Translations under genes and position numbers: made by a program
Notes under the pieces: model-generated
Database searches by the model: none
Seen by the model: only the letters and a program-made list of their open reading frames with translations
What the model was told of the DNA's origin: nothing
Shown here: piece by piece, positions 1 through 8,729 of the stretch
Layout: every line of letters begins with the position of its first letter
How positions within the stretch are numbered: position 1 is the stretch's first letter
Source: Sphingobacterium chungjuense
GTDB lineage: Bacteria > Bacteroidota > Bacteroidia > Sphingobacteriales > Sphingobacteriaceae
Reading direction: 5' to 3'
NCBI RefSeq assembly: GCF_011316935.1
Contig: NZ_WLYS01000003.1
Span: 372,001-436,000, forward strand
Length of the DNA stretch: 64,000 nt

Positions 1-720
1 GGCGGCATAGCTGTCCGGAGGATCTTGCGAAAGCAAACCAGCTTGCCCAAAGAGTAATGCTTCTATTTCTTTTTGTTTTCCTTGATACCGATCCAAGATA
101 TTTGCTGGCAATGAAGCGATCAATTGTGAAAATGCATGCTTATTGACCCGCATACCGAATGATTCCGCAAATAACTGCTGCGTTACTTTCTCCCAATCAT
201 TTTTGTAGTGCACCAATAGCTGCGCTATTTCAGCTGCTTTCGCTTCAAGACGACTCTTCGCCATACGGTCCAGCATTTGGAGCTTAACAAGTAATGGGAC
301 GTCTTTTAGTTGATCGGCGCAAGGAATCCAAGCACGTGACTGCTGAAGAACGTGATGTTGCTTTAAAACATCTGTAGAGACATAATTTTTTAGTTGAAGC
401 GTAGGAATGATACTACCGTCTTTCCGGCGTATTTCGCATTCATTTTCCCAAACTACGTGAAGGATTACATTGTCGTATCGCAGATCATCTTGATGCCGAT
501 GTGCAAACCAACTTTTTGCATCCCAGTGAATCTCTACATGACCCACCCACAAAAGATTATTGATGCGGAGCTTAGCGTGTAGAAAGTCAGGACCCGCGTC
601 TCGATTGTAGATTCCCGGAGATAGAATTCGCACCTGTTCACCACCAACACATTGGATATCTGTATTGGCATAAAGCTGGCATTTCCACAAAACCTGTATT
701 AATTCCTCCGGATATTTCAC
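1..720 (-). CDS. DUF2851 family protein, C-terminal part outside window
   Basis: An open frame runs from a GTG at 720 off the left edge, giving about 240 residues with no stop. It starts with MKYPEELIQVLWKCQLY and contains VRILSPGIYNRDAGPDFLHA-type and VEIHWDAKSWFAHRHQDD-type stretches, which I recognise from the DUF2851 proteins of Bacteroidota. Function is unknown. The GTG is the first usable start after an in-frame stop at 742-744 on this strand; no ATG lies between. It sits 32 bp downstream of ribD on the same strand and could be cotranscribed. The family assignment is from memory. Confidence 0.8.
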   Translation of the reverse strand, partial: MKYPEELIQVLWKCQLYANTDIQCVGGEQVRILSPGIYNRDAGPDFLHAKLRINNLLWVGHVEIHWDAKSWFAHRHQDDLRYDNVILHVVWENECEIRRKDGSIIPTLQLKNYVSTDVLKQHHVLQQSRAWIPCADQLKDVPLLVKLQMLDRMAKSRLEAKAAEIAQLLVHYKNDWEKVTQQLFAESFGMRVNKHAFSQLIASLPANILDRYQGKQKEIEALLFGQAGLLSQDPPDSYAA

Positions 721-752
721 CTTTAAAATTAAACAAATTAATCAAAAAGAAA

Positions 753-1805
753 TCAGGCTCTGCATATAATTTCCAAACTGTCGTTACCCACCTGCATTTT
801 CTCTACAAGTCTGCCATTTACAGTTGGTGCCGGTAAGCCATTTTCCCATTCAAAATCAGCAGAAAATATCCGTGCCTCATCCCACAGCCCTGCATCGATA
901 AACATTTGATGGGTCTTCGAGCCACCTTCGATAATGATGGATTGCACATCCATCAGATGCAGTTGATAGAGGATATTATGAGGCAAATAAAGATCAAAAT
1001 TCTCTAATTCGATATACTTGACATGCGTGCTCCAATCGGTCTTCTTCGCATTGAATACCAAGGTCTCTACCTCTGCATTAAGAATCGAAGCATCAGCCGC
1101 CACGGAAAGATTTTTATCGATCAATACTCTCTTCGGATGACTTCCGACCCAATCACGTACGGTAAGGGACGGATTATCAATCAACGCGGTTCTAGTACCG
1201 ACCAAGATCGCATCTTCTTCTGCACGCCATTTGTGCACCAACTGTTGGCTGGCACTATTAGAGATCCATTGTTGTTTGGGTTCGAGCGAAGCCAAAAAAC
1301 CATTACTTGTCTGCGCCCATTTAAGAATCACATACGGTCGTTGCTGCTCCAAGCGTGTGAAAAATCGCCTATTCAACCATTGAGCCTCTTGCTCCAAAAG
1401 GCCTAATACAACTTCTATTCCGGCGTCCTGCAAGCGTTGCACTCCTGCCCCATTCACTTTAGCAAATGGATCTTGACAAGCGATAACGACCTTTTGCAAT
1501 TGATAACGCGCCAACATATCGGCGCAGGGCGGTGTTTTCCCAAAATGAGCACATGGCTCAAGACTCACATAAATCGTACTGTTTTTGAGCATCTTTGCCG
1601 CATCAGTCTCACCGTATTTTGTGATTACTTCTTGAACGGCATTAACCTCTGCATGCGGACCACCATAAGGAGAGGTATAACCTTCCCCAACAATCTGCTG
1701 ATCGTGCACAATCACAGCGCCCACCATCGGATTCGGACTTACCGTGCCGGCGCCCATTTCGGCCAATTGCAAACAGCGACGCATGTATAACTCATCCAGT
1801 ATCAT
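753..1805 (-). CDS. ribD: bifunctional riboflavin deaminase/reductase RibD
   Basis: Riboflavin biosynthesis enzyme: deaminates the pyrimidine intermediate and then reduces its ribosyl side chain with NADPH. The N-terminal zinc deaminase domain shows HAE at residues 51-53 and the PCAHFGKTPPCADM zinc motif with Cys85 and Cys94. The C-terminal reductase domain (about 155-350) includes WISN, DNPSLTVR and IIEGGSKTHQMF, the usual substrate and NADPH-binding stretches. Length of 350 residues is normal. It is divergent from prmC, 62 bp away, and followed by the DUF2851 gene. Cytosolic housekeeping enzyme. Confidence 0.96.
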   Translation of the reverse strand: MILDELYMRRCLQLAEMGAGTVSPNPMVGAVIVHDQQIVGEGYTSPYGGPHAEVNAVQEVITKYGETDAAKMLKNSTIYVSLEPCAHFGKTPPCADMLARYQLQKVVIACQDPFAKVNGAGVQRLQDAGIEVVLGLLEQEAQWLNRRFFTRLEQQRPYVILKWAQTSNGFLASLEPKQQWISNSASQQLVHKWRAEEDAILVGTRTALIDNPSLTVRDWVGSHPKRVLIDKNLSVAADASILNAEVETLVFNAKKTDWSTHVKYIELENFDLYLPHNILYQLHLMDVQSIIIEGGSKTHQMFIDAGLWDEARIFSADFEWENGLPAPTVNGRLVEKMQVGNDSLEIICRA

Positions 1806-1867
1806 CCAGCAAATCTATCAAATACGCATCAATAATAATAAAAGAATCGGCTTTCGTAAGTTTGCAT

Positions 1868-2725
1868 ATGCAAACGCTACACTCCTTACGTACCATATTC
1901 GGTCAACGGCTCGCTGAGATTTATCCAGCTGAGGAAATAGACAGTCTTTTCTATATTGCCGCCGCCGAGACATTGTCTATCTCGAGACTTCAAGTGAAGA
2001 TGAATTTGCACCATCCAGTGAATGATGCACAACTGGCCGAGTTTCATCGTGTGCTGAATGCGTTAAGGGAGCAGATGCCCATACAACATATTTTAGGTCA
2101 CGCGCCTTTTTATGGATTCGTGTTTGAGGTAAATGAACACACCTTGATTCCGCGCCCGGAGACCGAAGAATTAGTAGACCTCATCACCAGGCAAGAAAAA
2201 TACAGAAAGCGAGCACAAGTGCTAGATATTGGCACCGGAAGTGGATGTATTGCCATTAGCTTAGCAAAAAAATTCCCATATGCTAAGGTCGAAGCTATGG
2301 ATATTTCGACCGAAGCCTTAGCCGTAGCGCAGCGCAATGCGGAGAAGCTGGATGCAAACGTTGTTTTCACGCATGGTGACATACTAAATCGGTGCAAATG
2401 GGAAGGTGAAAGTAAAAGTTATGATGTGATCGTGAGTAATCCTCCTTACATCACGCCTATGGAGAAATTGGAGATGAGTAACCAAGTGCTTGACCATGAA
2501 CCGCACAGCGCTTTATTTGTGGAGGAATCCGATCCCTTGATTTTCTACCGCGAGATTGCAGCTTTTGCAGCACAGCATTTAGCGCCTGATGGTGTACTGT
2601 ATTTTGAGATCAATCAATACCTTGCCGCCGAGACAAAAGCGATTGTAGAAACACGAGGATTTTCTCAAGTAAAGATTTTGGAAGATATTAATGGGGCCAA
2701 AAGGATGTTGTACTGCCGTAGATAG
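1868..2725 (+). CDS. prmC: release factor glutamine methyltransferase PrmC
   Basis: Methylates the Gln of the GGQ motif in peptide release factors using SAM. The N-terminal helical domain is followed by a Rossmann methyltransferase with DIGTGSGCIAISLA (motif I) and the diagnostic SNPPYIT (motif IV). About 285 residues, normal size. I choose ATG 1868 over the in-frame TTG at 1862. A TAAGTTTG sequence at 1857-1864 resembles the Bacteroidota -7 element and ends only 4 bp before the ATG; if it is used, the mRNA would be nearly leaderless. Divergent from ribD. Confidence 0.95.
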   Translation: MQTLHSLRTIFGQRLAEIYPAEEIDSLFYIAAAETLSISRLQVKMNLHHPVNDAQLAEFHRVLNALREQMPIQHILGHAPFYGFVFEVNEHTLIPRPETEELVDLITRQEKYRKRAQVLDIGTGSGCIAISLAKKFPYAKVEAMDISTEALAVAQRNAEKLDANVVFTHGDILNRCKWEGESKSYDVIVSNPPYITPMEKLEMSNQVLDHEPHSALFVEESDPLIFYREIAAFAAQHLAPDGVLYFEINQYLAAETKAIVETRGFSQVKILEDINGAKRMLYCRR

Positions 2726-2830
2726 TACATTTCCGATGATCTTGAGTATTAGGATCAAAATAATTGATATTTTTTTCCAGCTGATAAACAATGATTTATT
2801 GCATAATAGCAGATTTTTTATGCTAATAAT

Positions 2831-2861
2831 TTGGACTGAATGCATGATTTTTCTACTTTTG
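2831..2861 (+). promoter_or_regulatory. promoter of tRNA-Lys
   Basis: TTG at 2831-2833 and TACTTTTG at 2854-2861, separated by 20 bp, match the Bacteroidota primary promoter pattern TTG-N19/20-TAnnTTTG. The tRNA begins 44 bp further on. Confidence 0.6.
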
Positions 2862-2904
2862 CATCACTTCAAACAACGAAGGTTACTTCGAAAATGAGAA
2901 GTTC

Positions 2905-2980
2905 GATTCCGTAGCTCAGCTGGTAGAGCATTACACTTTTAATGTAGTGGTCCTGGGTTCGAATCCCAGCGGGATCACCA
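2905..2980 (+). tRNA. tRNA-Lys (anticodon UUU)
   Basis: A 76-nt cloverleaf with CCA encoded. The acceptor arms are GATTCCG and CGGGATC (one G-U pair), the D stem is GCTC/GAGC, the anticodon loop CTTTTAA gives UUU, and the T arm is CTGGG-TTCGAAT-CCCAG. The 3' end is the integration target of the island that follows: its last bases recur at 31904 and, with one change, at 37127. The gene stays intact after integration. Confidence 0.97.
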
Positions 2981-2982
2981 AG
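2964..2982 (+). repeat. left attachment core (attL) in tRNA-Lys 3' end
   Basis: TCCCAGCGGGATCACCAAG is present here, identically at 31904-31922, and with one mismatch and one base shorter at 37127-37144. The first copy is the T-arm/acceptor end of the tRNA, the usual crossover target of tyrosine integrases. The integrase gene begins 245 bp inside. Confidence 0.85.
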
Positions 2983-3001
2983 AGTAACACTAAAAATCAT
3001 T

Positions 3002-3036
3002 AAAACCCTGCAAATCAACAGATTGCAGGGTTTTTT
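3002..3036 (+). terminator. Rho-independent terminator after tRNA-Lys
   Basis: An 11-bp perfect stem, AAACCCTGCAA / TTGCAGGGTTT, with a 9-nt loop, followed by a T run. It ends tRNA transcription before the integrase region. Confidence 0.8.
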
Positions 3037-3080
3037 ATTTGGTATAAAGCACCAAAATATGCACTAAATAGCATATTCGT

Positions 3081-3129
3081 GGTGAGTCATTCGGTGAGTC
3101 ATTGCTATTTTTAAAAAGACTCACCGAAT
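3081..3129. repeat. putative integrase arm-type binding sites
   Basis: GGTGAGTCATT occurs directly repeated at 3081-3091 and 3093-3103. The 12-mer ATTCGGTGAGTC (3089-3100) has a perfect inverted partner at 3118-3129. Related pairs are found at the other two island ends (31611-31630 and 36905-36925). Short repeats beside the core and the integrase gene are typical of arm sites for tyrosine recombinases; the role is inferred. Confidence 0.55.
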
Positions 3130-3227
3130 AAGGGGCTAACTAATTGATTTCAAACAGGTTCAAATCGAAAACATCTTGTTAAAATAGTACTGCAAAGCTA
3201 ATTTTGTTTCACCTTAACTCATCAGTT

Positions 3228-4460
3228 ATGAAGACTAATTTTAGTGTACTCTTCTTTTTGAAGAAGTCAAAAAATCAAAAATTACAGAATCCATCCTTCA
3301 TTTATTGGCGTGTCACGCTGAATGGAAAGCGCTGGGAATGTCCAACCGGAAAAAGAGCGTTTCCTGAACAGTGGAATGTTGAAGCTGGAAGGTTCTTAGG
3401 AAAGTCCCGACAAAGCAAAACAATAAACGCTTTTCTGGACAACTTGAATGCTAGATTGCATGCTATCAATCATGACCTTCGCATGGATGCAATCGATTTT
3501 GACATTACTACTTTCAAAAATCGATATTTAGGCATTTCAAATGCTGGTTACACATTATGTTACGCCATCGAGCTACACAATGAAAAAATGCAAACGTTGG
3601 TGCAACATGGTGAATATGCTATGGGTACGCTCAAAAGATATCAAGTACTTTTTAGGCATATCAAGAGTTTCTTAGAGCTAACTTACCAGAAATCCGATGT
3701 TGATCTGAAAGATCTAGATCAAACTTTTATCGATGACTTTGAATTCTATCTCAGGTCTATTAAGCTCAATGACATCAATACCTCCAATAAGCACCTAAAG
3801 AATCTTAAAAAGATCATCTTGATCTGCATTCGTTATAAGTGGATAGATGGCGATCCTTTTGATGGTCGCAAGCTTCAATCAAAACCTGTTAATAGAACTT
3901 TTTTAACGGCAGATGAATTACGCAGCATCGTCGATAAGGAACTTACGACACAAAGATTGGAACAGGTGCGCGATTTCTTCCTTTTTAGCTGTTATACGGG
4001 ACTCTCCTACGCCGATGTACACAAACTGCAGTTGACAGATATTGGCGTTGGCGTAGATGGAGGAAGATGGATTTTCACCTACCGTCAGAAAACGGATACT
4101 CGGGTTTCGATTCCCCTACTACCTGTAGCATCAAGTATACTTGAAAAATATGCTGATAATCCTTGGTGTGTCAATAACAATCGCGCCTTGCCAATCTCCA
4201 GCAATCAAAAGATGAATGAATATCTAGTAGAAATTGCTGCTATATGCGGCATCAATAAGACTTTGGGTAACCGCGTAGCCAAAAGAACTTTTGCGACCAC
4301 AGTAACACTCATGAATGGTGTACCTATAGAAAGCGTATCCAAAATGCTTGGTCATACTAATATTCGAACTACTCAGCTGTATGCAAAAGTTTTAGATAAG
4401 AAAGTGAGTGAGGATATGGCTCCACTGATGAAAAAGTTCGCAGTGCTAGCTGAAAAATAA
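3228..4460 (+). CDS. tyrosine site-specific integrase of the island
   Basis: Phage-integrase family recombinase of the Bacteroidota mobile-element type, 410 residues from ATG 3228 (an in-frame TTG at 3204 gives 8 extra residues; MKTNFSVLFFLKK is the usual family start). An N-terminal arm-binding domain (about 1-95) is followed by a SAM-like core-binding domain (about 100-210) and the catalytic domain. The C-terminal MLGHTNIRTTQLYAKV carries the conserved His and nucleophile Tyr. Other catalytic positions are unusual: TGLSYADV has Ser where most have Arg (also seen in some Bacteroides integrases), and the HxxR box reads RVAK. It lies directly after tRNA-Lys and presumably moved this island. 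Confidence 0.9.
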   Translation: MKTNFSVLFFLKKSKNQKLQNPSFIYWRVTLNGKRWECPTGKRAFPEQWNVEAGRFLGKSRQSKTINAFLDNLNARLHAINHDLRMDAIDFDITTFKNRYLGISNAGYTLCYAIELHNEKMQTLVQHGEYAMGTLKRYQVLFRHIKSFLELTYQKSDVDLKDLDQTFIDDFEFYLRSIKLNDINTSNKHLKNLKKIILICIRYKWIDGDPFDGRKLQSKPVNRTFLTADELRSIVDKELTTQRLEQVRDFFLFSCYTGLSYADVHKLQLTDIGVGVDGGRWIFTYRQKTDTRVSIPLLPVASSILEKYADNPWCVNNNRALPISSNQKMNEYLVEIAAICGINKTLGNRVAKRTFATTVTLMNGVPIESVSKMLGHTNIRTTQLYAKVLDKKVSEDMAPLMKKFAVLAEK

Positions 4461-4581
4461 CGTCAGATTTCAAAATTAGTATATAGTTATTACTGTTCAA
4501 CTTTGTTGCGATTAATAGGATAATCATTTACAATTAGCTTAGCAAGATTAATTGAAAATATTAGTATTTCGGTATTGAGTT

Positions 4582-5853
4582 TCAATTTAAACACAGGGGA
4601 TACGATAACTTGAGATCTACGAATCGTTTATTGAGTTTGTCTTTTAAATAGGGTTTCCTTTCTAACATTCTTTTAACCTCATGTATTAGTTTATTAGGTG
4701 TAAAGTTGTCTTTAACAAAATTGTTATAAAGTATGACAATAGATTCGTCATGCCAATCAAAAAATTCTAGATATTGAACATACAGTGTAGACTTTTCATT
4801 AAGAAACATCCAGAATTTAATTCTTTGTGGACCGGAATACTTGAATAGAGTATCGTTTAAAACTTCTCCGTATCCAAAATATTTTAATGTTTCCTGATCT
4901 AGCTCGTTTAAATTGCTTCTACCCAAATTAACCACCAATTTATGCGCTTCCAAAATTTCGTCGGGGGGAATCAGTTGGTTCCGTAACAAGTATGCGTATA
5001 CCGATATAACATCTCGACAACGCTTTAAATTTGTTTGCCAAAAGTTCCTAATTTTATAAGGTTGATCATAGAATATTTGGATATAGTTTGGGAAGGATGA
5101 CATTATGCTGTATATTAAGTCATCTTTTCTAATCAAATATTTTACTAGTTCTAAAGTAATGTCATTTATATCCAGCTTCAAAATGCATATACACAAGTTA
5201 GTTTCCAAATCCCAGTCGAATGGATTCCATGCAAGTTTGAATATATCTTCTAAAAATTTTTCTAAATCAGGTTTATCAACTGCCAGGGGAATTTCTTTTA
5301 CCAAATCGTCGACATCTGATCCATACTTAGTGTATCTTGTATCATAGTGTCTTGAAAATTTATTCAGCAAACTACCTACGCTTCCTTCTACACTTATTTT
5401 GTGGTAATTAGATTGAAGAAATGCCCAGAATAGTTCAACATGTCCGGAAGTTATTTCATTATCTTTGTTATGGGCACAATCATTTCTCCTATCTTTCCAA
5501 TATCTTATCTGACTTCTCAGGCTATCGCTTATTTGGAAAATGGGAGGTCTTGAATCTGTTGGTTCTTTACCATTATTGCCTTTCATCATTAATGTATCAA
5601 ATACAGTATTCTCCCAATTGTCCTCATTGGCGAGTTTCTTCAAAATATCTATCCATAGCCGCTCAGGAAAATTTTCTGGTTTGTTACAAACCATTAATCT
5701 TTCTTTAATAGCAATCATAAACCCTAGGTAACTCATAATCATGGCCGCATTATAAACAGAGGCTTTATAACATGTCACGCCTGAATTAAATAAGTGTTTT
5801 GCATGCAAGTTAGTAATTTGACCGCTGAGCCACTCTTCGTATTTTAACTTCAT
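4582..5853 (-). CDS. HEPN-domain protein, candidate defence ribonuclease
   Basis: 423 residues, no signal peptide. The N-terminal ~150 residues are helical and end in YWKDRRNDCAHNKDNEITSGH, where Arg123-Asn-x3-His128 fits the Rx4-6H catalytic motif of HEPN ribonucleases, with a polar residue after the Arg as usual. The remaining ~270 residues are mostly helical, rich in Trp, Tyr and Asp, and I do not recognise them. HEPN proteins commonly act as RNases in toxin-antitoxin, abortive-infection and CRISPR systems. It stands alone beside the integrase, the usual place for cargo with defence functions. No antitoxin-like partner is adjacent, so it may be self-contained. Confidence 0.6.
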   Translation of the reverse strand: MKLKYEEWLSGQITNLHAKHLFNSGVTCYKASVYNAAMIMSYLGFMIAIKERLMVCNKPENFPERLWIDILKKLANEDNWENTVFDTLMMKGNNGKEPTDSRPPIFQISDSLRSQIRYWKDRRNDCAHNKDNEITSGHVELFWAFLQSNYHKISVEGSVGSLLNKFSRHYDTRYTKYGSDVDDLVKEIPLAVDKPDLEKFLEDIFKLAWNPFDWDLETNLCICILKLDINDITLELVKYLIRKDDLIYSIMSSFPNYIQIFYDQPYKIRNFWQTNLKRCRDVISVYAYLLRNQLIPPDEILEAHKLVVNLGRSNLNELDQETLKYFGYGEVLNDTLFKYSGPQRIKFWMFLNEKSTLYVQYLEFFDWHDESIVILYNNFVKDNFTPNKLIHEVKRMLERKPYLKDKLNKRFVDLKLSYPLCLN

Positions 5854-6229
5854 AAAAAAATATTTAGCTAAAATAAGGTATTGATTGCATATTATCTATT
5901 TCTGAACATTTGATCACGGCTCTTTCCGATTGTGTTTCAGTTGATCATTGAGGTTAACCAGTTAATTCCGAAATTACCGTACGCCGAAGGCTCTTTTTGG
6001 CTCTTTCTTTTGTGATTATCACTTTTTGGTTCGTTTCTGATTTCTGTATAGCAACCAGTTGTTTATCTGAGGTCTGTGCACCTCACATGCTTTTTAACGA
6101 GCAGCATATATCTACCCTTTTCTTAACATCTTAAATTCATTCGGTTGCGACTAATATGTATTTAAAATGTAATAACTCATATATGCCTTTCCTAGAAACT
6201 TTATTTTTAAATCATTTGGATAAATGATA
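5854..6229. other. intergenic, no gene seen
   Basis: AT-rich spacer between the divergent HEPN gene and the small secreted-protein gene. I see no credible reading frame or RNA here. The functional-looking sequences are in the following 200 bp. Confidence 0.5.
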
Positions 6230-6249
6230 GATCGCAAATATTTGCGATC
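6230..6249. promoter_or_regulatory. perfect 20-bp palindrome, candidate operator
   Basis: GATCGCAAAT followed by its exact reverse complement. It contains two back-to-back copies of the octamer TCGCAAAT. Another copy lies at 6262-6269, and a related TTGCGATCGCA at 6285-6295. The same octamer recurs at 12604, 13002, 13570 and 14626, always between genes. It is a likely binding site of the island's XRE regulator (inference). Confidence 0.5.
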
Positions 6250-6422
6250 ATTTTGCCAATTATTTGCGACGTTTTCCCAAAAAATTGCGATCGCATGTCC
6301 CTAATTTTGAAATGTGAAGCGATAGGGATATCGCCCATATGAATCTAACCCTGTCAAATAACATGGATTATGACCACATTCAAAATATATCACAGAAGAA
6401 AGTTCGCGGTATTCCCGATCTA

Positions 6423-6456
6423 GGTCTACTGGACACTTCCGACCAGTAGGCCTTTT
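6423..6456 (+). terminator. terminator-like hairpin in the leader of the small secreted-protein gene
   Basis: Arms GGTCTACTGG and CCAGTAGGCC (9 of 10 paired) with a 10-nt loop, followed by TTTT. It lies 65 bp before the start at 6521, so it could end an upstream short transcript or act as an attenuator. Confidence 0.4.
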
Positions 6457-6520
6457 CAATATGAATTATATTTATGCTTACACAAAGTAAGCGATTGACA
6501 AACATTCAAAATTTTAAAAA

Positions 6521-6853
6521 ATGAAAAATACATTTGTAGTGAAGACATCACTCTTCACATTAATATTAGCGTTAATTGCAATCGGAACGTTTGCATTTAC
6601 CGCAGTGATGAATAAAACAGTTGCTTCTGCTACCATCCAAAACACCTTCCATTACATTGGAGATAGCGAGGCACCCAATGCATTTTCTGATGTGAGTAAT
6701 TGGGAGCAAGGTGGTGGAGATGCCTGCGGATTCGAAGGTAATAAACCTTGCCAAATCACCGTCGAGGCGAACGACCTGAGTGAATTACAGGATTATCTAA
6801 GCGGCATGGACAATAATACCGTTTTGTCGCTTGATGATTCACGAAGACCGTAA
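6521..6853 (+). CDS. small secreted protein (DUF6520-like)
   Basis: 110 residues. An N-terminal signal peptide or membrane anchor (basic start, hydrophobic residues about 10-30, FAFTAVMNKTVASA) precedes a short acidic mature part of about 80 residues with two Cys (CGFEGNKPC). This resembles the small DUF6520-type exported proteins of Bacteroidota, which are of unknown function; the assignment is tentative. It has its own terminator (6875-6915) and a leader with a palindromic motif shared with the TlpA-SusCD operon. It converges with that operon, suggesting the peptide could be a substrate, signal or regulator of the transporter. Confidence 0.6.
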   Translation: MKNTFVVKTSLFTLILALIAIGTFAFTAVMNKTVASATIQNTFHYIGDSEAPNAFSDVSNWEQGGGDACGFEGNKPCQITVEANDLSELQDYLSGMDNNTVLSLDDSRRP

Positions 6854-6874
6854 GTTAATCATATAAATAGGTAG

Positions 6875-6915
6875 CATAAGGTCAGTACAAAATTGTGCTG
6901 ACCTTATGTGTTTTT
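6875..6915 (+). terminator. Rho-independent terminator
   Basis: A 14-bp stem, CATAAGGTCAGTAC / GTGCTGACCTTATG (one G-U pair), with a 6-nt loop and a T run. It ends the small secreted-protein transcript and may also serve the convergent operon. Confidence 0.8.
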
Positions 6916-6966
6916 AAGTACACCTGTTCTAGATTTGGATCAATTCACTACTGGTTGACACAATAT

Positions 6967-7230
6967 TTAACTTTCTCTGAATTCGAAGCTAGTAAAATTA
7001 TTATGGCCAATAGCATGGATAACCTCCACTAGTCCTGCTCCTTTTTCCAGCTCCTTACTGATGGTCGATAGCATCCTAGCCACTTTTTCAATAAAGCACT
7101 GATCATCTACCGCGATCTCAACGCGCAGCAAACGCTCCAATAAATCCCGCTCCATAGAGTTCCACACCCTTAGCTCCGATTTATTCTCCAAGTAATGTAT
7201 TACCACATTTTCTTTCTTTATAAAAAGCAT
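6967..7230 (-). CDS. hypothetical 87-residue protein
   Basis: Last gene of the TlpA-SusC-SusD operon, starting 13 bp after the SusD stop. It has no signal peptide and looks like a small soluble helical protein (RDLLERLLRVEIAVDDQCFIEKVARMLSTISKELEKG). I do not recognise the family. Position suggests cotranscription with the SusCD pair. It may be a short regulatory or adaptor protein, but nothing in the sequence shows a function. Confidence 0.5.
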   Translation of the reverse strand: MLFIKKENVVIHYLENKSELRVWNSMERDLLERLLRVEIAVDDQCFIEKVARMLSTISKELEKGAGLVEVIHAIGHNNFTSFEFRES

Positions 7231-7243
7231 ATCTTCAATTTTA

Positions 7244-8716
7244 TTAGCGTGGATTTTGCTGCATGCCTGAAAGCATAATCACTTCCTCAGGGATAGCAAT
7301 AGCATACCGCGGATCATTTGGTGGTAAGCTGTGGCGCTGCCCATCCGCAAATCTCTCGAGTGTAATGTTAGCACCATCGCGGTTATATCTCTTAATGTCT
7401 GGCCATCTCAGTCCACGCATTACAAGCTCCTTTCTACGCTCACTTTTGATAATATCTATAGCGTGCTGCTGCTGGGAAAAGCTATATGGCACAAAACTAC
7501 CCTGCTTATAACGTTTAACTAGCAGTTGGTTTAGCACATTTGCAGCTTGCTCCAGATTGTTGACTTGCGCGTAACATTCAGCCTTCATCAATAACACCTC
7601 ACCTGAGCTTAATCCCGGAGTAATAGTCATTGAGCCGGTATGTGCTCCTCGAAAAAAGTAGGTACCGCTGGGGTTAGGTCGGAAGTAAACTGTTTTCCTT
7701 AAATCGTTTTCATCATACGATTCATAAAGGGTAGTATCTATTTTAGCAACCGTTGTATTTAGTGGCGCCGCCAGCAGTGCGTTTGTTCTAAGCAAGATCT
7801 CTTGGCTAGTATTTGCTGTTACAGGGATTGGATACAGCCTGCTGGCATCAATGGTATTGAAATCGATCAAATTTAGCATGGAGGCATCGATCTTCTCTAG
7901 GTACGCCAGCGCTGCTTCATAGTTACCCATATACAGATGTACTCTGGCAAGCATTCCCAGCGCTACGGTCTTAGTAGGCTGGGTCTTACCCAGCTGCCGC
8001 TCAGCAAGAAGCCCAAGCGCCTGCTGCATATCTTCTAAGATCTTTTGATAGGTTTGCCCTAGCGTGGATCGCGACGAGGGAATATTTGGATCAGGATCCA
8101 GTTTTAGTACAATCCCTAGATCACTGCTGGCTGTAGCCGCTGAGTATGCTACGCACCAAGTTTGAGCAGCATCTAGAAAACGTACCGCACGCATCATCAG
8201 TGCCTGCCCACGCACATTGTCGACCTCTGAGCCCGAGAGATCGTTATCCGCGATTCCCTTAAGCACCAAATTGCAGATGTTCACCCCGCGGTAACAGTTG
8301 TACCACTCATCCCCTGCTGAGCTTTGTGGCCTAGCCACAAAGTCTGGCTGCCAGGTGTATAATCTTCGATCAGTCTCGTAGTAAAGTCTTCGTAGATCAG
8401 CGTCCGTTAAGTAGAAATCATCTGAGCTTACTTCTCCCGCTGAGGCGAATTCATTGTTAAGCTGAGAAAAATTATCCATCATCGCCTGAAAATCTTCTAC
8501 AGTTGTGGGAACCGTGAGCCTCCCATCTGCCTTTTGCTCTAAAAAGCTGGAGCACCCCACCAGTATACTGATGATAAGTATTGCTAGTATTGAGGCTAAT
8601 CCTTTTGCTGAAAATTGGCTTTTAAAGGGATTATGGAAAGTACCCCTTTTACGTACTGTCTGGCTATTGTGGTTTTTAGTGCGCTCACTATTTAATAAAG
8701 CTTTATTATGTCTCAT
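7244..8716 (-). CDS. SusD/RagB-family outer-membrane lipoprotein
   Basis: 490 residues. A long basic N-terminus is followed by a signal peptide with lipobox LVGC, lipidated Cys55. The mature start CSSFLEQKADGRLTVPTTVEDFQAMMDN is typical of SusD proteins, as are the TPR-like helical region (ALGMLARVHLYMGNYEAALAYLEKI) and the C-terminal RRKELVMRGLRWPDIKRYNRD. SusD lids capture the ligand for the SusC channel. It is 13 bp downstream of susC. The variant is short and does not sit with glycoside hydrolases, so the ligand may be a peptide or other non-glycan. Confidence 0.9.
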   Translation of the reverse strand: MRHNKALLNSERTKNHNSQTVRKRGTFHNPFKSQFSAKGLASILAILIISILVGCSSFLEQKADGRLTVPTTVEDFQAMMDNFSQLNNEFASAGEVSSDDFYLTDADLRRLYYETDRRLYTWQPDFVARPQSSAGDEWYNCYRGVNICNLVLKGIADNDLSGSEVDNVRGQALMMRAVRFLDAAQTWCVAYSAATASSDLGIVLKLDPDPNIPSSRSTLGQTYQKILEDMQQALGLLAERQLGKTQPTKTVALGMLARVHLYMGNYEAALAYLEKIDASMLNLIDFNTIDASRLYPIPVTANTSQEILLRTNALLAAPLNTTVAKIDTTLYESYDENDLRKTVYFRPNPSGTYFFRGAHTGSMTITPGLSSGEVLLMKAECYAQVNNLEQAANVLNQLLVKRYKQGSFVPYSFSQQQHAIDIIKSERRKELVMRGLRWPDIKRYNRDGANITLERFADGQRHSLPPNDPRYAIAIPEEVIMLSGMQQNPR

Positions 8717-8729
8717 TGTCGTGCTGCTT

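Noticed and set aside
6339..6449. 36-codon frame (MNLTLSNNMDYDHIQ...) before the small secreted-protein gene
   Set aside because: No family resemblance, no clear ribosome-binding site, and its end lies inside a terminator-like hairpin; possibly a leader peptide but not supported.
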